IMG/VR virus record: IMGVR_UViG_3300045303_000182
Location: 45,847-109,846 of that record
Direction: 5' to 3' (one strand)
Length of the DNA: 64,000 nucleotides
DNA from: a virus
This document shows, piece by piece, positions 41,002 through 48,742 of the stretch (its first letter is position 1; every line of letters begins with the position of its first letter). Position numbers and translations under genes: made by a program. The notes beneath the pieces are model-generated. The model saw only the letters and a list, made by a program, of their open reading frames with translations. It was not told where the DNA came from and searched no databases.

Positions 41002-41900
41002 GGCTTGGTCACGTACTCCTGCTCCACGACACCGAACGAATCATCGCCGCGAAGGTGCTGTGGAATCCAGAAGCGGCCCTCGATCTTGCCGAACAGGAGT
41101 CCTTTGCCGTACTTCGGTCCGTACTCGGAGAAGTGCCCCCGGACTGAGCTCAGAGGACTCGAGGGCACCTGAGAGAGCGGAACGCCCATACCCCGATACG
41201 AGCGTGATACGGGCTTGATGTGGATCTCGTTCACTGTCACACCCGTGCGCGACAATCGCCGTGCGACGGGTCTGCTCCGGGTCGGCTCGGCCACCTGGAC
41301 GTTGACGCAGTTGCACATGTTGAAGGTGTCGAGCATGACCATCATCGCCGTGTCCCACAGCGTCGCGTCGAGGTCCGGGCGCACCTGGATCCAGTTGAGG
41401 TCCGCTATCTCACCGTCGGGGTAGATGGCGACACGCCACAGGTGCAGCGGCCCCTGGGTCCGCACGTACTCGCCGCCACCGCGCCCGCCCATGTACACGA
41501 CGACGTGCATCACCCAGCGCACGCGGTCCCACTCGATGACGTGGGTGTCAGCCAGCGAGTCCCAGTACTCGATGACCTTCGGGTCGATCCGGTCGTTCTC
41601 CTCCTTGCTGGTGAGGTCGATCGTGCGCGCGCTCATCACGGTGACGTTCTCGAAACCGTTGACGTAGCAGATGAGGGCGTTCTGCCACGGCGGGCAGATG
41701 CGGTGGTCCTCGTAGATCTGCCCGCCCTGCTCGCTGCTCATCCAGCGGTCCCAAATGGCCGTGGAGTCCACCACGGTGGCCCACTTCGTCAGAAGGGCTG
41801 TGTCCTTGTTCAGGGTGTCACCGGGAGCGTCGTCACGCGGGTCGTAGACGTTCCCCATCCTGAGGTCACGCACGACCTTGGCGATCGCCTCCGCGCTCAT
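40998..41900 (-). CDS. Conserved phage protein with RGHF...FGK...FW motif
   Basis: A 300-residue protein. Its C-terminal 60 residues contain VRGHFSEYGPKYGKGLLFGK followed by GRFWIPQHLRG, an arrangement I recognise from actinobacterial plasmid and phage proteins in which 'RGHw.....  ....r.W...h.RG' ends the chain. The front 200 residues are mixed and Trp-rich (TKWATVVDSTAIWDRWMSSE). Function not known. Confidence 0.45.
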   Translation of the reverse strand: MSAEAIAKVVRDLRMGNVYDPRDDAPGDTLNKDTALLTKWATVVDSTAIWDRWMSSEQGGQIYEDHRICPPWQNALICYVNGFENVTVMSARTIDLTSKEENDRIDPKVIEYWDSLADTHVIEWDRVRWVMHVVVYMGGRGGGEYVRTQGPLHLWRVAIYPDGEIADLNWIQVRPDLDATLWDTAMMVMLDTFNMCNCVNVQVAEPTRSRPVARRLSRTGVTVNEIHIKPVSRSYRGMGVPLSQVPSSPLSSVRGHFSEYGPKYGKGLLFGKIEGRFWIPQHLRGDDSFGVVEQEYVTKP

Positions 41901-42097
41901 TCCGGCTTCGGTGCAGCCCGCACCTCGAGGATCACGTCCCTGGGCTGGGTGTCACCCACGTCCAACCGCATGCGGATGACGGGGATGTAGTCACCGTTGT
42001 TGTCCACCACCGGGTAGGCCGATATCCCAGCCCTCATCAGCGTGCCGACGACGAAACCGGTCACCAGTGCGTGGTCGTTGTCTACGAAGTTGCCCAT
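41897..42097 (-). CDS. Small protein, unknown
   Basis: A 66-residue, mixed-composition protein (DHALVTGFVVGTLMRAGISA, YIPVIRMRLDVGDTQ). GGAGGAGAT precedes the ATG, and a TATCAT -10 with conserved upstream TGGAATCAGC is shared with the 45744 gene. It heads a short operon with the 300-residue protein and the H1-like protein. Confidence 0.5.
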   Translation of the reverse strand: MGNFVDNDHALVTGFVVGTLMRAGISAYPVVDNNGDYIPVIRMRLDVGDTQPRDVILEVRAAPKPE

Positions 42098-42201
42098 ATC
42101 TCCTCCATGATAGCTGATTCCAGCAAGCTAGCGGTTGACAACGTTACGGTTGTGTGACGCTAGGGTGGTGCGACCCTCCCTTACCTACCAAGGAGATAAG
42201 C

Positions 42202-42795
42202 GTGATACCTCGACTACTGCTCATTGCTTCACTGTGCCTCTGCGGAGGTGGTGGCATCCAGATCGACACCTCGGCCCCAGCGGCGCTCGCTGCACCCGCC
42301 CAGGTGGTGGTGGAGCCGCCTCCCGCGCCGCCGAGCTCAACGGTAGTGGTCGAAGCGATCAACGACCCCGCAGTGGCACCCATCGCTGAACCGTTCGTGC
42401 CTGCTGTGCGCCTTTCTCCACCGATCCAGGTCGCTCCGACGCTGCCGCCGCCGCCCTCCGGGATATGGGGCCTGCCGTTCGCTCCCGAGGGCCTGAGCAA
42501 CTGCGACGAGATGTCGTTCTACCGGCAGCAGTTCGGCCTGCCGGCGCGCTTCGACGGCATCGGCTGGCGTGAGTCAAACTGCAGGAACGAGGACGGCGTC
42601 CACACGTCGTGCTGCTGGGGCTACTGGCAGCTTCACCAGATGCACCTGGGCGGCGAGGTCTACGCGCGCAACTGCGATGTCCACTCGTACCGCGACGTGA
42701 ACAGCGACAACCCGCTGGAGAAGCAGAAGCAGGCGTGCGCCGCCAAGCAGTTGTACGACGCTGCAGGCACCTCGCCCTGGGCAGCCACGCGGTAG
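42202..42795 (+). CDS. Secreted lysozyme-like protein
   Basis: A 197-residue protein with an N-terminal export segment (MIPRLLLIASLCLCGGGG), a Pro/Val-rich linker (~30-85), and a C-terminal domain resembling SLT/lysozyme folds: FYRQQFGLPARFDGIGWRES, with Glu in WRESNCRNE as the probable acid, and CCWGYWQLH. Six further Cys residues suggest disulphides. The GTG at 42202 is preferred, with AAGGAG just upstream; the longer frame has no ribosome site. It could be a peptidoglycan hydrolase acting outside the membrane, in lysis or surface remodelling. No holin is seen. Confidence 0.6.
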   Translation: MIPRLLLIASLCLCGGGGIQIDTSAPAALAAPAQVVVEPPPAPPSSTVVVEAINDPAVAPIAEPFVPAVRLSPPIQVAPTLPPPPSGIWGLPFAPEGLSNCDEMSFYRQQFGLPARFDGIGWRESNCRNEDGVHTSCCWGYWQLHQMHLGGEVYARNCDVHSYRDVNSDNPLEKQKQACAAKQLYDAAGTSPWAATR

Positions 42796-42868
42796 TCTCT
42801 CCCGTGGTCGGCCGTTCCCGTGGAAGCCCGCAGCCATTCGATGACTCACCTATCCGAATGGAGCTTCC

Positions 42869-43105
42869 ATGGTCAGAGCAATGTTCTACGTCAACCACGT
42901 CGGCAAGAACGCCAGCGGCATCGGCGTCGTCAAGCTGAACGCGACCACCAAGGGCGACTACGCCGCCTGGTCCAAGTACACGCCCTCGGGACAGCTTGAG
43001 ATCAGCAGCCTCAATGAGAAGGCGACAGCCTGGTTTGAGGAGAGGCTGGGCAAGGACGTGGCGCTCACGTTCGATGACCCCACCGAGGCTGATCAGGCTG
43101 TCTGA
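42869..43105 (+). CDS. Small protein, unknown
   Basis: A 78-residue protein (GKNASGIGVVKLNATTKGDY, LEISSLNEKATAWFEERLGK). GGAGC lies before the ATG. It follows the lysozyme-like gene on the same strand and is followed by a TATCGGGATA site and a strong hairpin. Function not known. Confidence 0.5.
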   Translation: MVRAMFYVNHVGKNASGIGVVKLNATTKGDYAAWSKYTPSGQLEISSLNEKATAWFEERLGKDVALTFDDPTEADQAV

Positions 43106-43211
43106 CCCGTATCGGGATACCAGCAGAAGTGCGTGACTAGCGCTCGAGCTCTCTGGGGGGCCTGTGACCAGGGGCGATGCGTTAACGGCCCAGATAACGG
43201 GTTTCGCGGAA

Positions 43212-43263
43212 GAGGGCCTCGACAGCCCGTAGGGCGGTATGCCCACAAGCTGTCGAGGCCCTC
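43212..43263. terminator. Strong hairpin between converging genes
   Basis: GAGGGCCTCGACAG (43212-43225) and CTGTCGAGGCCCTC (43250-43263) are perfect 14-bp complements around a 24-base loop that itself can pair (CCCGTAGGGC). It separates the plus-strand 42869 gene from the minus-strand 43289 gene, so it is most likely a bidirectional terminator. A structured RNA cannot be excluded. Confidence 0.55.
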
Positions 43264-43288
43264 GCCTCGAGGTCCAAGTTTCCTTTCG

Positions 43289-43462
43289 TTATGAACCGAA
43301 GGGGTTGCGCTGACCGGGGGTGACGTGGTCGCGCTCCTCGGTCCAGGTGTGCCCGATCTCGTTGTCAACGAGGTGGTCGCGCATCATCGTGAGCGCGTCG
43401 CACAGCCCAGCCAGGCGCTCGTCGGCCTGGCCGATCTCGATGTCGATGTGCCAGCGGATCAT
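43289..43462 (-). CDS. Small protein, unknown
   Basis: A 57-residue protein (HIDIEIGQADERLAGLCDAL, RDHLVDNEIGHTWTEERDHV). It was found by reading the sequence and is below usual length cut-offs. Its ATG overlaps the previous stop (ATGA). No motif beyond an acidic helix. Confidence 0.55.
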   Translation of the reverse strand: MIRWHIDIEIGQADERLAGLCDALTMMRDHLVDNEIGHTWTEERDHVTPGQRNPFGS

Positions 43463-43830
43463 CGCTTCACCCCGGCTTCCTTGAGCACGGACGCCGGCAC
43501 ACCCTCTTCACGCCAGTCGGCGTAGATCAGGCCGTGGCGCTCGCTGTAGGAGGCGCAGTGCTCGATGAACGCGCGGACGAGGGACGAGTTGTCGCTCGAC
43601 TCTTCCGCCTGGGCCTCGCGAAGCAACGGACGGAGCTTGAGACGCTCGATCGGATCCGTGGCCTCAACGAGGGCCTGCTGGAGGTCTTCGGCGGTCCTGC
43701 GGCGGGGACCGCGGCGCGGGACGGGGACTGCCTGGATCGACTCCAGGTACAGACGCACTGCTCGGGACTGAACCATGGCGATCGACATCGCACTCGGTTC
43801 TTTGGGGGTGTCAGCCTTGGGTTTGGTCAT
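43459..43830 (-). CDS. HTH-like protein, putative regulator
   Basis: A 123-residue protein. The basic middle (PVPRRGPRRRTAEDLQQALV) is followed by a C terminus FIEHCASYSERHGLIYADWR and EEGVPASVLKEAGVKR, which reads as a helix-turn-helix of the kind found in small actinophage DNA-binding proteins. TAGCAT lies six bases before the ATG, next to a perfect GTTGCTAGCAAC palindrome, so it is leaderless and perhaps self-regulated. DNA-binding is inference from motif and context. Confidence 0.5.
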   Translation of the reverse strand: MTKPKADTPKEPSAMSIAMVQSRAVRLYLESIQAVPVPRRGPRRRTAEDLQQALVEATDPIERLKLRPLLREAQAEESSDNSSLVRAFIEHCASYSERHGLIYADWREEGVPASVLKEAGVKR

Positions 43831-43836
43831 GCAACT

Positions 43837-43854
43837 ATGCTAGTTGCTAGCAAC
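43837..43854 (-). promoter_or_regulatory. Leaderless promoter with GTTGCTAGCAAC operator
   Basis: On the minus strand TAGCAT (43837-43842) ends six bases before the ATG at 43830. The perfect 12-bp palindrome GTTGCTAGCAAC (43843-43854) touches its upstream side. The same palindrome occurs at 52846-52857. Confidence 0.5.
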
Positions 43855-43861
43855 CACTATG

Positions 43862-44080
43862 TCACTCTCGCTCGACGGGGCACCAGTTCTTGTCGCCGGT
43901 CGTGTGGTTGATCGATCCGCAGTTGACGCAGCCGTAGTTCGCGTTCTCCGGGAACGCCACAGCGCTCACCGACATGACGACGCGCGCTCCGAGCGGAGGG
44001 TACGACTCGGTGTCCCGGTCGATGACGATGGTGATGACGCCGCCCCCAGCATCCCGGACGTAGCCCCTGATGTCAGCCAT
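43862..44080 (-). CDS. Small zinc-ribbon-like protein
   Basis: A 72-residue protein. Beta-rich start (DIRGYVRDAGGGVITIVIDR) and a C-terminal CVNCG...HTTG...WCPVE zinc site of three Cys and one His. The ATG at 44080 overlaps the end of the neighbouring zinc protein. One of four adjacent small zinc-type genes. Confidence 0.5.
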   Translation of the reverse strand: MADIRGYVRDAGGGVITIVIDRDTESYPPLGARVVMSVSAVAFPENANYGCVNCGSINHTTGDKNWCPVERE

Positions 44081-44291
44081 GGCTCTCATTCTGCAGCGCC
44101 TCGAGTTCGCGGCGCAGACGCAGGCGAGCTTCCTCAGCGCTCTCAAAGTCGCCGTCAGGAGCGTTCGTCGCCATCCACTGGCTCTGGAAGGCGTCGCACT
44201 GGCAGCGGTGGTCGCCGTCGTGGCCTTCCAGCTTGTGGCAGACGTGCTCGGGGGACCAGCCATCGGCCCACTCGTACCCGCACGCTGTCAT
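44073..44291 (-). CDS. Small Cys/His protein
   Basis: A 72-residue protein with CGY (~4), VCHKLEGHDGDHRCQCDAF (~18-36), and an acidic helix (EEARLRLRRELEALQN). The C...C.....H...H.C.C arrangement is typical of small phage zinc proteins ('C......C....gH.g.H.c'). Coupled by ATGA. Confidence 0.5.
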   Translation of the reverse strand: MTACGYEWADGWSPEHVCHKLEGHDGDHRCQCDAFQSQWMATNAPDGDFESAEEARLRLRRELEALQNESHG

Positions 44292-44671
44292 GTCTGGAGC
44301 CTTGGGTACTTGCGGAGGAGTCGGTCCACAGTCTCAAGCGCCGCAGCGCTCGGTTCCTCGATCTCCTCTTGCCCATGGTCTGCTGCCTCGTTGCCGGAAG
44401 CGAACAACGGTACGGTCGCCTCGGGGATATCGGGATACCCCACGACGCGTAGCGAGATGAGGTCGAACTCGTTGCCGCGGGAGGTATGCACGACGGCCCA
44501 GCCGTGACAGAAGTGCTCCGGGGTCGCGTGGCAGGCGAAGTACGCGAAGGGCTGCTCGGGCGTGATGTTGTCGTACTCGCGCAGCTTCTCGTACTCATGG
44601 TGCGCCCACAGGCCGCTGGGAACGTCACAGCGGTACGGGCAGGCACTACAGGGCTGTGAGCGGACCTCCAT
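44288..44671 (-). CDS. Cys-rich protein, DUF6283-like
   Basis: A 127-residue protein. PCSACPYRCDVPSGLWAHHE, EYEKLREYDNITPEQPFAYF and ACHATPEHFCHGW match the plan of actinobacterial DUF6283-type proteins: PC..CPyR.dvp.GvW...Eye.L..Y, then CHq....C.GW. Function of the family is unknown; the Cys/His pattern indicates metal binding. The ATG at 44671 overlaps the previous stop by TGATG. The upstream extension is antisense-like. Confidence 0.5.
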   Translation of the reverse strand: MEVRSQPCSACPYRCDVPSGLWAHHEYEKLREYDNITPEQPFAYFACHATPEHFCHGWAVVHTSRGNEFDLISLRVVGYPDIPEATVPLFASGNEAADHGQEEIEEPSAAALETVDRLLRKYPRLQT

Positions 44672-44931
44672 CAGCGGTACCGGTCCTCTTCGGCCTGGCG
44701 CACCTGGCGCAGGATCTCCGTGACCGCCGGCCCGACGCACTCGGTCGAGCACGCGTTGTAGGCGTAGGCGGGGCCACAGCCGATGAGCCAGCCCTCGCCC
44801 TGGTGCCAGCCGTACGGCCCCATGACCTTCTGGCCGCGCTTCTTCGGCCCCTCGCGGCCAGGCACGAACTCAGGCTCCCCGACGCTCTTGCACTTCGGGT
44901 TGTCGCACACGATCATCAGTCGCTCAGCCAT
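44671..44931 (-). CDS. Small zinc-ribbon protein
   Basis: An 86-residue protein with CDNPKC (~9-14) and CSTEC (~61-65), a two-pair zinc ribbon, between which are GPYGWHQGEGWLIGCG. AGGAG lies before the ATG. Nearest to the DUF6283-like gene and coupled to it. Unknown. Confidence 0.5.
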   Translation of the reverse strand: MAERLMIVCDNPKCKSVGEPEFVPGREGPKKRGQKVMGPYGWHQGEGWLIGCGPAYAYNACSTECVGPAVTEILRQVRQAEEDRYR

Positions 44932-45100
44932 CGGACTCCTCCTTGTCTCCGATCCAGAAGTCGATGTCTTCCTCGGTCTCCAGGGCGTCAGCCGCCTCGG
45001 CCATCAACGTCGCCCAGGCGGTCAGCGGCGGCGGCTCCGTGAGGGGCCACTCTTCGCACGCGGTGGCCGCGCGACGCAGGCGCTCGATCAGCCCGCCCAT
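44924..45100 (-). CDS. Small helical protein
   Basis: A 58-residue acidic protein (GGLIERLRRAATACEEWPLT, LMAEAADALETEEDIDFWIG). The ATG at 45100 overlaps the previous stop by TGATG. No motif. Confidence 0.5.
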   Translation of the reverse strand: MGGLIERLRRAATACEEWPLTEPPPLTAWATLMAEAADALETEEDIDFWIGDKEESDG

Positions 45101-45744
45101 CAGATATGCACGTCCACGACAGCGACGAATGCATCGTCGTTCAGGCCGGTCCAGAACTGATCGAACCACTTGGAGAAGGCGTCCTGCTCGGTCTCGCCCT
45201 CGGTGCTCATGCCGAACCAGCCCATGCGGCCGGGAGCCTTCCAGACGCCCTCAGCGAGCACGGCGTAGGTCTGCACGCGCTCGTCCTCGGTGACGATGTC
45301 GCCCTTGCGAGCCACGTTGGCCTTGAAGCCGTCGGTCTTGGTGTAGAAGCCGTCCCAGCGGCCACCGATGACCCACCAGTCCCACTTGCTCTGCGGGTTG
45401 TAGTTGCTCATCTGATAGAGGCCCTTCTCGTCAACGAAGTACTTCTCGTCGTCGCCCCACTTGGCGTTGGCGAGGGCAGCTACGGCCGCGGGGTCACCGA
45501 GGTCAACCTCGGGATCCTCCTCACGGAGAGAGGAGTAGGGCCAGCCAAGCTCGCGCGTCGGCATGGAGCGCCAGTTCTCGGGGACCGGGTCTGTGTAGCT
45601 CTTGTACGGCTCGACCTCGATGTTCTCATCGAACGGCTCAAGGGCCGCGCTGACCATCTCTTCGATATGAGCCATGTCGAGGTTCCCACCTGGGTGGGTG
45701 CGGGGCGTCTCGGCCAGCACGACGGTGACGGTGTAGTGACTCAC
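45100..45744 (-). CDS. Conserved hypothetical (WDWW.IGGRW protein)
   Basis: A 214-residue protein with NPQSKWDWWVIGGRWDGFYT, a motif I know from conserved bacterial and phage hypothetical proteins ('skWDwy.iGGRw.g'). The N terminus MSHYTVTVVLA and the region KANVARKGDI fit as well. The GTG at 45744 with AGGAG is preferred over the TTG at 45780. A TGGAATCAGCTAGCAT promoter lies upstream. Confidence 0.55.
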   Translation of the reverse strand: MSHYTVTVVLAETPRTHPGGNLDMAHIEEMVSAALEPFDENIEVEPYKSYTDPVPENWRSMPTRELGWPYSSLREEDPEVDLGDPAAVAALANAKWGDDEKYFVDEKGLYQMSNYNPQSKWDWWVIGGRWDGFYTKTDGFKANVARKGDIVTEDERVQTYAVLAEGVWKAPGRMGWFGMSTEGETEQDAFSKWFDQFWTGLNDDAFVAVVDVHI

Positions 45745-45798
45745 TGGGGTACTCCTGGGGTAGGTGGTTACTGCTAGCAACTATGCTAGCTGATTCCA

Positions 45799-46275
45799 TC
45801 AGGAATCCTCCTCAGCCTGAGCCTCTTCCAGCGCGCGTCGCAGAGCGAGCCGCTCCTCCTCCTCTTCGTGCTCGGCCATCCAGTCCTTGAGCCTCTGGAG
45901 GTTCGCCGGGGTCAGCGGGCCTGCTGGGAAAGCGAGATCAAGCTGATCGAAGGCGAGCACAGGGAACCACGCCCAATCTCTCCCTTCCCATACCCCGATA
46001 CGGTGCGCGGCCTGGTCGTACTTGAGCGTGCCCACCTCGAGGAGCTCAAAGATCCGCAGTGCCTCCTGGATCTCGCGCGACCGATGAGGCTTCATCTCGA
46101 TGTAGTACTTGCCGTCCACGAAGTGGACCGGGAAGCCCTCGGGTTGGCCGAGGGCACCACCGAACTGCTGGGGACTCAGGTGGGGGCTGCGGTGGAGCGC
46201 GGCGCGGTCGCCGCGCTCCCGTAGCTCATCCATCGTCGCCTTGGGGATCTCAACCCAGGACGGATCAACGGTCAT
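45799..46275 (-). CDS. Hypothetical protein
   Basis: A 158-residue protein (PKATMDELRERGDRAALHRS, FVDGKYYIEMKPHRSREIQE) with an acidic coiled-coil C terminus (EHEEEEERLALRRALEEAQA). ATGA overlap with the LPxTG gene. A TACCCCGATA palindrome lies inside the gene. Unknown family. Confidence 0.45.
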   Translation of the reverse strand: MTVDPSWVEIPKATMDELRERGDRAALHRSPHLSPQQFGGALGQPEGFPVHFVDGKYYIEMKPHRSREIQEALRIFELLEVGTLKYDQAAHRIGVWEGRDWAWFPVLAFDQLDLAFPAGPLTPANLQRLKDWMAEHEEEEERLALRRALEEAQAEEDS

Positions 46276-47744
46276 GCCCGCCGGCGCTTCCTCCCTACCG
46301 AGAAGAGGGCGAGGCCCGAGCCGAGGGCGAGGGCAGCAATAGCGAGGTAGGTGCCGCTGTTGCTTCCGGTGGGTGGCAGTCCCTCGGGCGGGGGCGTGAC
46401 CCCTGGCGGGAACGGCCCGTTCGGATTAGCGCAAGTTGCGCTCTCCGGTGGGTAGGTGACGAAGGCCGTAGCCGTCGGGTTGACCGTGTAGGTCAGGTTG
46501 ATGCCGGCGCGGAGGAACTCGTCGCTGGGGTCGCGGATCCAGAAACCATCGCTGGTGAGGATCCAGCCAGGCACGTCAGCGATGGTTCCATCGCTGTTCA
46601 CGGTGGTACCTGGGTACAGCAAGTCCACGGTCGTGCCGGGGGCGTAGACCAGCGGTTGGGTCGAGACGACGTTGCCGTTGATGTCCGACATCGTCAGCGT
46701 CCCAGTGCGACCGGCCAACTCGGGGAACGTGTTCTGGAAGACGATCCTGATCGTCGGAACCTCAGCCACGCAGACTGTCGCCGCGGCTCCGAACGTGAAC
46801 GGTGGGGCTGGCACCGTCGTGGTAGTGGTCCCAGGGATCGTAGGCCCAGTCGTGGTGGTCCCAGGGATGGTGGTGGTGGTCGTTGTGGATGGCGAGGTCG
46901 TCGTCGTCGGCCCAGTCGTAGACGTGGGTGGCACCGTCGTCGTCGTCGGCGGGAGCGTCGTGGTCGTCGGCGGGAGCGTGGTCGTCGTCGTCGTTGATGT
47001 CGTCACCGCCGTGGTCGTAGTGGTAGGTGGGCAGTTCGGTGGGAAGGTCACGGAGGCCGTTGCTGTCTCCGGGCCGAGCGAGTAGATCAGGTTCACGTTC
47101 TGCGTCGTGTTGGGGTAGGCGATCGTCACCGTCTGGTTCGACTGGAAGGTCAGGAACACCGACCCGCCCGTGCTGAACGACAGCACTCCGACCTGACCGT
47201 TGAGGTCAGGCCGATCACCGAAGGTGATCGAGATCTCGGGCAGGAAGTCGGGACCGCAGAAGGCGAACACGTTGACCGCGAACAGGCTCGGCTTCGGAGG
47301 CTGGGTCGTGCTCGTCGTGCTTGTGGATGACGTTGTGGAAGTTGTGGATGACGTACTGGTCGAGGTTGTGGAACTCGAGGTCGTCGTCGTCGGCTTCATC
47401 GTGGTCGTCGTGGTCGGGTACGGCTTGTGGGTCGTCGTGGTCGCTGGCAACGTCGTCGTCGGAGCAACGGTCGTGGTCGTCGTCGGGTAGGTGTGCGGCG
47501 GCTTCTCCGTCGTGGTCGTGTCGTGCTTGTACGTCGTCGTCGTCTCGTACGGCTTGTGGGTGGTGGTCGTCACCTCCCGCGGCTCCGTCGTGGCAGTGGT
47601 CGTCGTGTAGTTCTGCGTCTCGACCTGCACGACTTGCTCGACCGGGGCTTCATCGGGCGGCTGCGGCGACTCTTCGGCCATCACTGCAGGCACTCCACAT
47701 GCCGCTAACACCAGGAGGCCCAGTAGCCCCAGTCGCCTGATCAT
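46272..47744 (-). CDS. Thr-rich LPxTG surface protein
   Basis: A 490-residue exported protein. N terminus: signal peptide MIRRLGLLGLLVLAACG with an apparent lipobox LAAC (Cys16). Residues ~45-150 and ~230-305 are mucin-like Thr/Pro runs (TTTTTVAPTTTLP). Between and after them are two similar beta domains (FAFCGPDFLPEISITF; CVAEVPTIRIVFQN). C terminus: LPPTGS (456-461), a hydrophobic segment, and RKRRRA, a classic sortase anchor. GGGGAG precedes the ATG. It would be displayed on the infected host, possibly glycosylated; superinfection exclusion or surface masking are possible roles (inference). Confidence 0.75.
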   Translation of the reverse strand: MIRRLGLLGLLVLAACGVPAVMAEESPQPPDEAPVEQVVQVETQNYTTTTATTEPREVTTTTHKPYETTTTYKHDTTTTEKPPHTYPTTTTTVAPTTTLPATTTTHKPYPTTTTTMKPTTTTSSSTTSTSTSSTTSTTSSTSTTSTTQPPKPSLFAVNVFAFCGPDFLPEISITFGDRPDLNGQVGVLSFSTGGSVFLTFQSNQTVTIAYPNTTQNVNLIYSLGPETATASVTFPPNCPPTTTTTAVTTSTTTTTTLPPTTTTLPPTTTTVPPTSTTGPTTTTSPSTTTTTTIPGTTTTGPTIPGTTTTTVPAPPFTFGAAATVCVAEVPTIRIVFQNTFPELAGRTGTLTMSDINGNVVSTQPLVYAPGTTVDLLYPGTTVNSDGTIADVPGWILTSDGFWIRDPSDEFLRAGINLTYTVNPTATAFVTYPPESATCANPNGPFPPGVTPPPEGLPPTGSNSGTYLAIAALALGSGLALFSVGRKRRRA

Positions 47745-47747
47745 GTG

Positions 47748-48077
47748 CTACTCCCCTACGTGGACCGTCACCTTGCGAACTGTGTCAGTGAGAGCCTGGA
47801 ACGCTTCCACACTCCGCGCTGGCACTTCGGGGCCGACTGTAGCCGTAAGAGACACACCGGACTGATTCTTGATCTCGACGGTGTCACCCTCGTAGAAGGC
47901 GTCAGCCTCAAGTAGCTCGTTGAGGACGTGGGCCATGAAGTCAGCCCCCATCCGGCTGCCGTCATCGCAGAGCGCTCCGACCCACAAGTTGATAGGAGCG
48001 TCCACGGAGTAGACCCACGCCTCCTGCTTGCCCTCGGGGTCGAACACGCCAATCAGCACTACCTCGTTGTGGTTCAT
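47748..48077 (-). CDS. Hypothetical protein
   Basis: A 109-residue protein (EVVLIGVFDPEGKQEAWVYS, VGALCDDGSRMGADFMAHVL, TVEIKNQSGVSLTATVGPEV). The ATG at 48077 overlaps the deaminase stop (ATGA). Alpha/beta fold likely. Unknown. Confidence 0.5.
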   Translation of the reverse strand: MNHNEVVLIGVFDPEGKQEAWVYSVDAPINLWVGALCDDGSRMGADFMAHVLNELLEADAFYEGDTVEIKNQSGVSLTATVGPEVPARSVEAFQALTDTVRKVTVHVGE

Positions 48078-48478
48078 CGGTACACCACCCGCGTGATCCC
48101 TGCGCCCTGGATCAGCACCGAGCAACCGTGGCACGGCTCCCCGGTCACGTAGATCGTCTTGCCACGCGTCTCACGGCCCGCTCGCATGATCGCGTTGGCC
48201 TCGGCGTGGACAGCGTCACAGCGGCCCGGACCATGGCTGTAGGGAGCCAGCGACGGCACCTCCTCCTTGGAGAGCAGGCCGCGCGAGCAGTCACCGGCCA
48301 GGCACGACCCGGCGTTGGACGCCAACCCGTTGTAGCCGAGGGAGACGATGTCCTTCGTCTCCTCATCGAAGATGATCGCAGCGTGCCTCGCACGACGGCA
48401 GTCGGACCGTGAGTCAGCCAACAGCCGCGCCATCGCCAGCAGCGTCTCGTCCCAGGAAGCGCGAACGTGCTCAGTCAC
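48074..48478 (-). CDS. dCMP deaminase (deoxycytidylate deaminase-like)
   Basis: The 134-residue enzyme should convert dCMP to dUMP for thymidylate synthesis. It has the zinc site of the cytidine/dCMP deaminase family: CDAVHAEANAIM (His and catalytic Glu, ~92) and GEPCHGCSVLI (two Cys, ~114-117), and VSLGYNGLASN, typical of dCMP deaminases. GTG start, coupled by GTGA to the 85-residue gene. It lies in a short operon with LPxTG and other genes rather than with other nucleotide genes. Confidence 0.8.
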   Translation of the reverse strand: MTEHVRASWDETLLAMARLLADSRSDCRRARHAAIIFDEETKDIVSLGYNGLASNAGSCLAGDCSRGLLSKEEVPSLAPYSHGPGRCDAVHAEANAIMRAGRETRGKTIYVTGEPCHGCSVLIQGAGITRVVYR

Positions 48479-48732
48479 TCGATGCCTTCCAGGACAGCGA
48501 CGCGCTCGATCAGGTTCTCGCTGTGGGCCACGTACAGCGTCACCGTGGGGTCGATGCGCTCCATGAAGTCAGCCAGCAGGCCAGCGATGAGCGCGATGTC
48601 GGCTCGTAGCTGCCCCTGCTGACCGATGTCACCGTGGGAGATGTCCTCGTCCAGGACTTCCATCTCCAGTTCGGACGCTTTGGCACGCAACAGGCGCACC
48701 GCGCGCTCGGGATCCAGCTTCTCAGTTGTCAT
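48475..48732 (-). CDS. Small helical protein
   Basis: An 85-residue helical protein (VRLLRAKASELEMEVLDEDI, ADIALIAGLLADFMERID). Leaderless: TAGCTT (48740-48745) lies seven bases before the ATG. First gene of the operon with the deaminase. Unknown. Confidence 0.5.
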   Translation of the reverse strand: MTTEKLDPERAVRLLRAKASELEMEVLDEDISHGDIGQQGQLRADIALIAGLLADFMERIDPTVTLYVAHSENLIERVAVLEGIE

Positions 48733-48742
48733 GTGATAGAAG

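Noticed and set aside
43201-43270. tRNA gene
   Set aside because: The stem is 14 bp without cloverleaf arms or conserved T-loop bases.
48074-48478. APOBEC-like or tRNA deaminase
   Set aside because: The GYNG and PCHGC layout with the zinc insert fits dCMP deaminase better.
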